In this document: positions 1 through 4,990 of the stretch, piece by piece | Numbering within the stretch: position 1 is the first letter of the stretch | Layout: each line of letters begins with the position of its first letter | Assembly (NCBI GenBank): GCA_017935825.1 | Contig: JAGBGW010000190.1 | Location: 1 to 5,690, forward strand | DNA from: Clostridia bacterium | Lineage (GTDB): Bacteria; Bacillota; Clostridia; Christensenellales; Maliibacteriaceae | Reading direction: 5' to 3' | Length of the DNA: 5,690 bases | Program-made: the position numbers and the translations under genes | Notes under the pieces: generated by a model | What the model was told of the DNA's origin: nothing | What the model saw: the letters and a program-made list of their open reading frames with translations, nothing else | Databases searched by the model: none

Positions 1-218
1 AGCAGCATGCGGATTTGCGATGCAAGCTGCCCCGCCTGCATGTCCTGATAGGTCACCACAAACAGCTGTCCGCCCTGATAGTTTGCCGCGATGATCTGGG
101 CACGAGCGTTTTCACACACGCCAAAAACCGAGCAAGGGTTTTTACCCCCCTCCTCGGCATGGCGAATATCCTGCATCGCGGGCGTATTTGTAAGGTGCGC
201 AAGAAGCTGATGCATCAT
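1..218 (-). CDS. mfd: Transcription-repair coupling factor Mfd, N-terminal fragment (runs off window)
   Basis: Only the first 72 codons, plus two bases of codon 73, are visible; the gene continues beyond base 1. Mfd is a cytoplasmic ATP-dependent DNA translocase that removes RNA polymerase stalled at DNA damage and recruits UvrA. The visible part fits the start of the UvrB-like domain 1: a short helical lead (MMHQLLAHL), then a Ser-Val-Phe-Gly strand (residues 30-33), then a hydrophobic strand QLFVVTYQDMQAGQLASQI (about 51-69). This resembles the PIFLVTHNLYQAQKVTDDL stretch of B. subtilis Mfd. The start ATG at 216-218 overlaps the pth stop as ATGA, and GGGGA about 5 bases upstream inside pth can serve as its ribosome site, so the two are probably translationally coupled. 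Order pth then mfd is standard in Firmicutes. The helicase motifs lie outside the window, so the identity rests on this short N-terminus and on synteny. Confidence 0.77.
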   Translation of the reverse strand, partial: MMHQLLAHLTNTPAMQDIRHAEEGGKNPCSVFGVCENARAQIIAANYQGGQLFVVTYQDMQAGQLASQIRML

Positions 219-817
219 GCTTTCCCCGCTTTTTTGTTGAAGTTATTCATGGCATGCTCGATGCCGTTGACTGCCCAGTCTTCGGCAGCCTTTGCGCCCC
301 AAAGCGCCGCTTCCCGACCAAGGTCGGAAATGGAACCCATCACGTGTTTGATCAGGTCACCGCCTTTGTAGGGGGCACCCACACCGATGCGGATGCGTGC
401 AAAGTTTTCATAGCCCAGGCATCCGATCACGCTTCTCATACCATTGTGCGTACCTGCGCTGCCGTTGGGACGGATGCGCAATGCACCTTCTGCAATGTCG
501 ATGTCGTCGTACAAAATCACAAGACGGTCGGGCGACAGCTTGTAAAACTTCATCAGGGCACTGACTGCCTCACCCGACTTGTTCATATAAGTCAAAGGTT
601 TTACCAGAATGACCTTTACGCCGTCGATATTGCCCGTTGCAACCGCCGCATGGCATTTATGCCGCTTGAAGGAAAGATTGTGACGCTGTGCCAAATCATC
701 CACGGCAATAAAGCCTGCATTGTGACGGGTATTTTTGTACTTATCACCGAAATTGCCCAGACCGACGATCATGTAAGAGTCATCGGCAGTTTTCTTAAAT
801 CTGGAAAAAAGACCCAA
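215..817 (-). CDS. pth: Peptidyl-tRNA hydrolase
   Basis: Cytoplasmic esterase that releases peptides from prematurely dropped peptidyl-tRNA, recycling the tRNA. Counting from the TTG at 815-817 (200 aa; about 190 is usual), the family signatures are all present: MIVGLGN with Asn22, TRHNAGF with catalytic His32, KPLTYMNKSGEAV with Asn79, LYDDIDI with Asp104, GTHNG with Asn125, and ARIRIGVG. These correspond to E. coli Asn10, His20, Asn68, Asp93 and Asn114. One oddity is Phe23 where nearly all family members have Pro (GLGNPG). A 14-residue N-terminal extension (MGLFSRFKK...) precedes the usual start. I chose the TTG at 817 because GAGGTGA at 824-830 then has a 6-base spacer; the TTG at 823, two codons upstream, abuts that site, and an internal ATG at codon 16 has no ribosome site that I could see. 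It sits between glmU and mfd in one operon. Confidence 0.95.
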   Translation of the reverse strand: MGLFSRFKKTADDSYMIVGLGNFGDKYKNTRHNAGFIAVDDLAQRHNLSFKRHKCHAAVATGNIDGVKVILVKPLTYMNKSGEAVSALMKFYKLSPDRLVILYDDIDIAEGALRIRPNGSAGTHNGMRSVIGCLGYENFARIRIGVGAPYKGGDLIKHVMGSISDLGREAALWGAKAAEDWAVNGIEHAMNNFNKKAGKA

Positions 818-823
818 ATTCAA

Positions 824-830
824 TCACCTC
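824..830 (-). promoter_or_regulatory. Ribosome binding site of pth
   Basis: On the minus strand this reads GAGGTGA, a seven-base match to the anti-Shine-Dalgarno complement. It has a 6-base spacer to the TTG at 815-817 and none to the TTG at 821-823. It therefore favours the shorter protein by two residues. Confidence 0.7.
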
Positions 831-846
831 AAGGCAAGTATTTTTT

Positions 847-1845
847 TTATTTCAGAACTGCGAAAGGACCAACGGATTCACCGTCTGCAACGGATGCATT
901 GCAAAGCACGCTGGAGGTAACAGTCACGCCGTTGCCGATCACGCCGCCGCAGATTTGGGAGCCGGAATAGATGGTGCAGTCGCGGCCGATCTTTGCGCCG
1001 TTTGTAATGACAACATTCGGCCAAATGACGGTATCACGGTCGATCTGGACGTCCGCTTCAATATAAGTGTTCTCAGGATCGATCAAGGTCACGCCGCTTC
1101 TCATGATGCGGTCGTTGATTCTTGCACGCATCTCGCGCTCAGCCTGTGCCAGCTGCACGCGGTCGTTGATGCCGATGCACTCGATGGGGTCCTCTGCCAC
1201 ACAGGGTTCCACCACACGGCCGTCGGAGACAAGGATGCCCACGATGTCGGTGATGTAGTACTCATGCTGTGCGTTTTCGTTGGTCAGGCGGCCAAGTGCA
1301 TCAAGAAGAAGGTCGCGCTTGACGCAGTAGCCCGATACGTTGGTTTCTTTGATCGCCAGCTGCTCAGGCTTTGCATCCTTCTGTTCCACAACACCCACCA
1401 CGTGACCGTTTTCGTCACGGATGATGCGGCCATAGCCGGTGGGGTCTTCCAGGATGCAGGTCAGAACTGCTGCATCGCAGCGACCACTGAGTACGCCTTC
1501 GCAAAGCTTTTCAAAGGTCTCGGGACGGTACATGGGCATATCACCTGCGATGATAAGCACTGCATCGGATTCGCTTGCACGAATCTGATCTTCTGCCATC
1601 ATAACGGCATGACCCGTGCCAAGGCGCTCCTTCTGCACGGCATAGACGATCTTGTCGCCATAGGTTGCACGCACGGCAGCTTCATTTCTGCCGACGATGA
1701 CGATGGGCTTGCAGGGGCTTTCGGGGGCTGCCGCCATGGACCAGTCAAGCAGGGTTCTGCCGCAGACTTTGTGCAGTACCTTGCTGATATCAGAACGCAT
1801 ACGGGTACCTTCGCCCGCAGCCATCAATACGGTTTGTACTTGCAT
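847..1845 (-). CDS. glmU: GlmU-type UDP-GlcNAc pyrophosphorylase lacking the acetyltransferase half
   Basis: Makes UDP-GlcNAc from GlcNAc-1-phosphate and UTP, feeding peptidoglycan synthesis in the cytoplasm. The nucleotidyltransferase domain (about 1-228) is complete: LMAAGEGTRM (7-16) with Lys22, QKERLGTGHA (71-80), GDMP with metal-ligand Asp102, TGYGRI (136-141), VVEQKDA with Glu154, ETNVSGY with Asn169 and GIND with Asn227, all as in bifunctional GlmU. A linker helix (230-250) leads into a left-handed beta-helix that stops at SVGPFAVLK (residue 332), against the usual 450-460. The end aligns with the E. coli segment GPFARLRPG, so the downstream acetyltransferase residues (equivalents of Lys351, His363, Tyr366, Asn377, Asn386) are absent. 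The stop TAA is followed directly by pth, leaving no room for a frameshifted remnant. It should be able to transfer UMP but not acetylate GlcN-1-P (inference). AAGGAG at 1852-1857, 6 bases before the ATG, supports the start. Confidence 0.93.
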   Translation of the reverse strand: MQVQTVLMAAGEGTRMRSDISKVLHKVCGRTLLDWSMAAAPESPCKPIVIVGRNEAAVRATYGDKIVYAVQKERLGTGHAVMMAEDQIRASESDAVLIIAGDMPMYRPETFEKLCEGVLSGRCDAAVLTCILEDPTGYGRIIRDENGHVVGVVEQKDAKPEQLAIKETNVSGYCVKRDLLLDALGRLTNENAQHEYYITDIVGILVSDGRVVEPCVAEDPIECIGINDRVQLAQAEREMRARINDRIMRSGVTLIDPENTYIEADVQIDRDTVIWPNVVITNGAKIGRDCTIYSGSQICGGVIGNGVTVTSSVLCNASVADGESVGPFAVLK

Positions 1846-1851
1846 GATTTA

Positions 1852-1857
1852 CTCCTT
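1852..1857 (-). promoter_or_regulatory. Ribosome binding site of glmU
   Basis: Minus strand AAGGAG with a 6-base spacer to the ATG at 1843-1845. It lies within the 20-base gap after the purR stop, which supports co-transcription with purR and confirms the glmU start. Confidence 0.75.
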
Positions 1858-1865
1858 CATATCGC

Positions 1866-2669
1866 TTAGCCAAGAAGCCAGGGTGCAGGTTCCACGCGCA
1901 GCGTGCCGTCGGAAAGTTCGTGCATCTGCATCAGGCTTACGTAGTTATCCACCATTTTGCGCTGCGGATTGGACATGGACATGACAATGCCGGTACCTAC
2001 AACGCTGACGGAGAATTCGCGCATCAGGTCTGCAAGACCCTTTGCACTGCCGCCTGCATGCATGAAGTCGTCAATGATCAGCGCACGCTGACCTTCGCTG
2101 ACAGCGCGGCGGGCAAGGGACATCATTTCCATCTTACCGGAACCGGACATATAGCTGATGGTCACAAGGGAACCTTCCAGCGCACGGGTATCACGACGTG
2201 CCACAACAAGCGGTACGCCAAGTGCACGGGCGGTCATCAATGCCACGGGAATACCGCGTGTCTCGATGGTCAGAACAAAGTCGGGCTGCTGGCGCACAAA
2301 CTGTGCCGCAAGAAGCTCGCCCATACGCTGAACCGTACCCGGGTCAGCCAGCACATCGCTCATATACAAAAAACCGCCGGGGAGCACACGTTCAGGCTCA
2401 CTGAGCTTTCTGCAAAGATTCCGAACGAATTCAAATCCCTGTTTTTTACCCGGGATGGGCAAAAATTTCACGCCGCCGGCTGCACCGGTAACGGTGACAA
2501 ATTGTCCAAGTTCAAAATAATCGAATACCTCGCGCATGATGACAAGGTCTTCGCTAATGGTGGATTTTGCCGACTCGAACAAATCGGCGAAGTAGGTCAG
2601 CGTATAGATCTGATTGGGATTCTCGGTCAGGATGCGGGTCATTGCCGCAATCCGTTCGTTTCGTTTCAT
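1866..2669 (-). CDS. purR: Pur operon regulator PurR (PRPP-responsive)
   Basis: Bacillus/Lactococcus-type PurR, a dimeric DNA-binding protein that controls purine genes and senses PRPP. The 267 residues split into an N-terminal winged-helix domain (about 1-74: FESAKSTISEDLVIM, then the wing VTVTGAAGGVKFLP) and a phosphoribosyltransferase-like domain (about 75-260: SEPERVLPGGFLYMSDVL, TIETRGIPVAL, SYMSGSGKMEMMSLARRAV). The PRPP-binding motif is intact at LIIDDFMHAGG (197-207) with Asp200 and Asp201. Strong similarity to B. subtilis PurR (ESAKSSISEDL, PGAAGGVKYIP, NPERILPGG, LIIDDFMKAGG) leaves little doubt. It is unrelated to E. coli PurR, which is of the LacI family. It is slightly shorter at the C-terminus than the Bacillus protein (about 285). 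GGAG, 9 bases before the ATG, supports the start. It heads the operon purR-glmU-pth-mfd and probably regulates its own promoter region, which contains PurBox-like sites. Confidence 0.96.
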   Translation of the reverse strand: MKRNERIAAMTRILTENPNQIYTLTYFADLFESAKSTISEDLVIMREVFDYFELGQFVTVTGAAGGVKFLPIPGKKQGFEFVRNLCRKLSEPERVLPGGFLYMSDVLADPGTVQRMGELLAAQFVRQQPDFVLTIETRGIPVALMTARALGVPLVVARRDTRALEGSLVTISYMSGSGKMEMMSLARRAVSEGQRALIIDDFMHAGGSAKGLADLMREFSVSVVGTGIVMSMSNPQRKMVDNYVSLMQMHELSDGTLRVEPAPWLLG

Positions 2670-2695
2670 TGCACTTTGCTCCAGTCGGAAATAAT

Positions 2696-2705
2696 CGAAC
2701 GTTCG
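2696..2705. promoter_or_regulatory. Palindromic PurBox-like operator candidate in the purR leader
   Basis: CGAACGTTCG is a perfect 10-bp palindrome made of the CGAA core of the PurBox and its complement back to back. Read on the plus strand, bases 2691-2703 match the published consensus AWWWCCGAACWWT at 11 of 13 positions. It falls at about +9 to +18 of the predicted purR transcript, a position suited to repression. Binding by PurR is inference. Confidence 0.45.
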
Positions 2706-2719
2706 TTATGAACTTTCTC

Positions 2720-2748
2720 ATTATAATTCAGTTTTCACCGATTTTCCA
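2720..2748 (-). promoter_or_regulatory. Predicted sigma-A promoter of the purR-glmU-pth-mfd operon
   Basis: On the minus strand there is a perfect TATAAT at 2720-2725 and TGGAAA at 2743-2748 (4 of 6 to TTGACA), with a 17-base spacer. Transcription would start near 2713, giving a leader of about 44 bases before the purR ATG. No other promoter was seen between the four genes. Confidence 0.65.
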
Positions 2749-2763
2749 GTGGGTTTATTAAAA

Positions 2764-2776
2764 AAATCCGAACTTT
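2764..2776 (+). promoter_or_regulatory. PurBox (PurR binding site candidate)
   Basis: AAATCCGAACTTT matches the PurBox consensus AWWWCCGAACWWT of Lactococcus/Bacillus at all 13 positions. Its central G (2770) is about 71 bases upstream of the predicted murC transcription start, on the same strand, and about 57 bases upstream of the predicted purR start. I found no second box at the 16-17-base inverted spacing typical of B. subtilis. The adjacent purR gene supports the call; function is inferred. Confidence 0.6.
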
Positions 2777-2805
2777 TTTATTTTTTCTTACAATAAAATT
2801 TAGCA

Positions 2806-2834
2806 TTGTTCCTTTTGCAGAAATCAAGTATAAT
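2806..2834 (+). promoter_or_regulatory. Predicted sigma-A promoter of murC
   Basis: A perfect TATAAT lies at 2829-2834 and a weak TTGTTC (3 of 6) at 2806-2811, with a 17-base spacer, in strongly AT-rich sequence. The predicted start near 2841 gives a leader of about 59 bases before the ATG. The weak -35 is compatible with activation from an upstream site. Confidence 0.6.
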
Positions 2835-2840
2835 AAATTG

Positions 2841-2862
2841 AATATTTGCGTACGCAAATATT
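2841..2862. repeat. Perfect 22-bp palindrome at the murC transcription start
   Basis: Each 11-base arm is the exact reverse complement of the other: AATATTTGCGT then ACGCAAATATT. As DNA it looks like a dimeric repressor site just after the -10 box. As RNA it could form a 9-bp hairpin with a GUAC loop at the extreme 5' end of the murC message. The symmetry could extend by three pairs (2838-2840 with 2865-2867) across a 2-base bulge. The binding protein is unknown. Confidence 0.6.
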
Positions 2863-2899
2863 GTCAAAACTTATCACAGAATCGAGTTGGAACGAATTT

Positions 2900-4279
2900 A
2901 TGGAGCATATCAGCAAGCATCTTGACGGACAGGTGCATATGATCGGTATCGGCGGTTCTTCCATGAACGGCCTTGCATCCATTCTTTTGGAGAAAGGATA
3001 CCGTGTCAGCGGCTCGGACATTGCAGATTCCAAAGCACTGGACGACCTTCGCGCCCGTGGTGCAAAAGTATATATCGGTCACGATGCAAAAAATATCGAA
3101 GGTGCGACGATCGTCGTCAACACCGCGGCTGTACACGAAGATAACCCCGAGATGATGGCGGCACGACAGAAAAACCTGCCCGTCATCGAGCGCGCAATTT
3201 TGCTTGGTCAGATCATGGCACAGTACAAGATCGCCATCGGCGTATCCGGTACCCACGGCAAAACCACCACCACTTCCCTTGCATCCGCCATGCTGGAGCT
3301 TTCGGGTGTTGACCCCACCATCCATATCGGCGGTCGTCTTGACCTGATCGACGGCAGCACCAAAAGCGGCAAAGGCGATATCTTCATCACCGAAGCCTGC
3401 GAGTATGTGGAAAGCTTTTTGAAGTTCTCCCCCACCATCGGCATTATCCTGAACATCGACAACGATCATCTGGATTATTTCCGCGATATCGACCATATCC
3501 AGCAGGCTTTCACCCGCTATGCGGCACTTCTTCCCGAAGATGGCACGCTGATCGTCAATGCAGATGATGCACGCTGCATGCAGGTACTGGATACTGTTTC
3601 CTGCAACCGCGTGACCGCCTCTCTCAAAGATAAAAATGCCGACTGGTTTGTAGACAATATCGAATTTAACGCAGCAGGCTGCGGCGTATTCGATGCCTAT
3701 TATAAAGGAGAATTCTTCAGCCGCTTCGCACTTCGCGTGCCCGGCCGTCACAATGTATTGAACGCACTTTGCGCCATCGCAGCAGTTCACATCTGCGGCG
3801 TGGATGCCAAGGCCATGCAGGCAGGTCTTTCCGTCTGCCACGGTGCGGACAGACGTTTTGACGAGTGCGGCGAGAAAAACGGCATGCGCATCGTCCACGA
3901 CTATGCACATCATCCCAGCGAGATCCGCGCACTGCTCGACACGGCAGCACTGCAGAAGCCCGGCCGTATCGTGGCGATCTTCCAGCCCCACACCTATTCC
4001 CGTCTGATCAAGCTGTTTGATGCATTTTCCACCGCATTTGATGTGGCGGATGTGACCATCGTCACCGACATCTACGCAGCACGCGAGGCAAACCCCGGCA
4101 CCATCCATCCGCAGGATCTGGTGGAAGCACTCCAAGCCCACGGCAAGGAAGCACACTATCTTGGCAGCTTTGAAAACATCGCAAAGTACGTGGTGGAAAA
4201 CGGCCGCGAAGGCGACCTGATTTTGACCATCGGCGCAGGTACGGTGGAAAAGCTGAACGACATGATCCTGAACTTCTGA
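2900..4279 (+). CDS. murC: UDP-N-acetylmuramate--L-alanine ligase
   Basis: Cytoplasmic ATP-dependent ligase that adds L-Ala to UDP-MurNAc, the first step of peptidoglycan stem-peptide synthesis. The 459 residues show the three Mur domains. The N-terminal Rossmann-like UDP-binding domain has VHMIGIGGSSMNGLA (12-26). The central ATPase has the P-loop GVSGTHGKTTTT (114-125, Lys121), EACEYVESF (165-173) and NIDNDHLDYF (185-194). The C-terminal domain has PGRHNVLNALCAIA (281-294), DYAHHPSEI (334-342) and FQPHTYSR (361-368). Length is typical for the family. The first motif differs from the usual GIGGIGMSG but keeps G-x-G-G-x-x-M. I start at the ATG at 2900-2902, although its ribosome site is weak (GGA, 8-base spacer). 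The in-frame TTGs at 2846 and 2861 lie inside or at the edge of the palindrome at the predicted transcript start and have no ribosome site. It is divergent from purR and monocistronic, ending at the terminator that follows. Confidence 0.97.
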   Translation: MEHISKHLDGQVHMIGIGGSSMNGLASILLEKGYRVSGSDIADSKALDDLRARGAKVYIGHDAKNIEGATIVVNTAAVHEDNPEMMAARQKNLPVIERAILLGQIMAQYKIAIGVSGTHGKTTTTSLASAMLELSGVDPTIHIGGRLDLIDGSTKSGKGDIFITEACEYVESFLKFSPTIGIILNIDNDHLDYFRDIDHIQQAFTRYAALLPEDGTLIVNADDARCMQVLDTVSCNRVTASLKDKNADWFVDNIEFNAAGCGVFDAYYKGEFFSRFALRVPGRHNVLNALCAIAAVHICGVDAKAMQAGLSVCHGADRRFDECGEKNGMRIVHDYAHHPSEIRALLDTAALQKPGRIVAIFQPHTYSRLIKLFDAFSTAFDVADVTIVTDIYAAREANPGTIHPQDLVEALQAHGKEAHYLGSFENIAKYVVENGREGDLILTIGAGTVEKLNDMILNF

Positions 4280-4290
4280 TTTAAAAAACC

Positions 4291-4324
4291 AAAAGCTGTG
4301 ATGAAACTTCATCACAGCTTTTTT
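4291..4324. terminator. Bidirectional rho-independent terminator
   Basis: AAAAGCTGTGATG (4291-4303) pairs perfectly with CATCACAGCTTTT (4310-4322) around a 6-base loop, giving a 13-bp stem followed by a T run (4319-4324). On the minus strand the stem is followed by TTTT, GG and TTTTTT, so it can also end the convergent regulator gene, whose stop codon lies 11 bases away at 4336. It starts 11 bases after the murC stop. Confidence 0.93.
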
Positions 4325-4335
4325 CATGCCAATTT

Positions 4336-4872
4336 TTAAGTTCCGCATTCCTGCCGCATGGCAAGCATGATGGCATCCGCCACTTCTTGCTCCGTCTTTT
4401 CCATACCCGAGCGATACCAGTACATACAAACATTGTACAGGGCACCTGCGTAATACTGCAGTGCACAGGCGCGCTCAAAATTCGCCTTGGCATCTTCTTT
4501 GCATTCCATGAGAAAATCGGAAATGCCCTCCAGAAGAATATTGCTTAAGCCCTCCTGCTCAAGACAGGTGACAAAGTCAAGATTCTCACGGAAACACTGC
4601 ACCGCCTGCAGAATGTGGGTGCGATCACGGTGGGGTGCGCCCTGCCCTGCCAAGGATTGCGCATAGTCCTTTGCCAGAATCTGCATATAGGTGCGAAGCA
4701 CATGTTCTTTGGATGCAAAATTACGGTAATACGTCATACGGGAAATGCCTGCCTTGGCGGCAATATCCGTGACGGAAATGGAATTTAATTTTTTATCGCG
4801 CATCAGCAGCATCAGCGCCTGACCAAAGCAGCGCTTGACAAAATCGCTGGCAGATTTCAGTTGTTCCGACAT
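4336..4872 (-). CDS. TetR/AcrR-family transcriptional regulator
   Basis: A 178-residue helix-turn-helix regulator. The N-terminal TetR DNA-binding domain spans about 8-60: a first helix FVKRCFGQALMLLMRD, then SVTDIAAKAGISRMTYYRNFASKEHVL (33-59), where 34-42 and 44-52 form the helix-turn-helix and F52 and K55-E56 are family hallmarks. The C-terminal half has the pattern QYYAGALYNVCMYWYRSGM...EQEVADAI (139-168), as in the TetR_C_8 group of Firmicutes regulators related to the dihydroxyacetone-kinase activator DhaS. Its ligand cannot be told from sequence. I start at the ATG at 4870-4872, preceded by GGTGA with a 5-base spacer; the GTG at 4884, four codons upstream, is an alternative. It is divergent from the DegV gene with a shared control region, so the DegV gene is its most likely target, along with itself (inference). 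Confidence 0.9.
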   Translation of the reverse strand: MSEQLKSASDFVKRCFGQALMLLMRDKKLNSISVTDIAAKAGISRMTYYRNFASKEHVLRTYMQILAKDYAQSLAGQGAPHRDRTHILQAVQCFRENLDFVTCLEQEGLSNILLEGISDFLMECKEDAKANFERACALQYYAGALYNVCMYWYRSGMEKTEQEVADAIMLAMRQECGT

Positions 4873-4920
4873 GGGGTTCACCACGTTTCATAAGGTTGTG
4901 ACAATAACTGTCTGTTTGTA

Positions 4921-4940
4921 AATTGTACCACAACACAATT
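4921..4940. promoter_or_regulatory. Inverted repeat, candidate TetR-family operator
   Basis: AATTGT (4921-4926), an 8-base gap, then ACAATT (4935-4940) form a 20-bp dyad of a size typical for TetR-family operators. It covers the -10 hexamer of the predicted regulator promoter and the -35 hexamer of the predicted DegV promoter, so one bound dimer could block both. Binding is inferred from position only. Confidence 0.4.
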
Positions 4941-4951
4941 CGCGATACAAT
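4922..4951. promoter_or_regulatory. Superimposed divergent promoters for the TetR regulator and degV
   Basis: Plus strand: TTGTAC (4923-4928), 17 bases, TACAAT (4946-4951), with a start near 4958 leading to degV. Minus strand: TTGTAT (4945-4950), 17 bases, TACAAT (4922-4927), with a start near 4915 leading to the regulator. Each -10 overlies the other promoter's -35. The -10 boxes are 5 of 6 and the -35 boxes 3 of 6 to consensus, so this is plausible but unproven. Confidence 0.5.
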
Positions 4952-4990
4952 ATTATCTGTTATTAAAAACTATATTGGAGATGAAAACTT

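Noticed and set aside
824..860. Frameshift in glmU hiding a C-terminal acetyltransferase half
   Set aside because: Only about 30 bases separate the glmU stop (847-849) from the pth start, and pth is complete, so there is no sequence left that could encode the missing 120 residues. The A/T run at 841-848 is not hiding a reading frame.
254..2711. Long plus-strand open frames opposite pth, glmU and purR (254-970, 955-1869, 1920-2711)
   Set aside because: Each lies antisense to a gene with full family motifs, and their translations show no domain; they arise from the codon bias of the real genes.
2846..2899. Upstream TTG start for murC at 2846
   Set aside because: It lies inside the palindrome, only about 5 bases after the predicted transcript start, with no ribosome site; the extra 18 residues do not resemble MurC N-termini.
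2864..4429. A 521-codon open frame on the minus strand across murC
   Set aside because: It is the antisense shadow of murC, is rich in His, Cys, Val and Asp runs typical of complementary-strand frames, contains no recognisable domain, and crosses the strong terminator.
4895..4934. GTTGTG (4895-4900) and CACAAC (4929-4934) inverted repeat
   Set aside because: Only six bases per arm with a 28-base gap in AT/GT-rich sequence; the tighter AATTGT-N8-ACAATT dyad is a better operator candidate.
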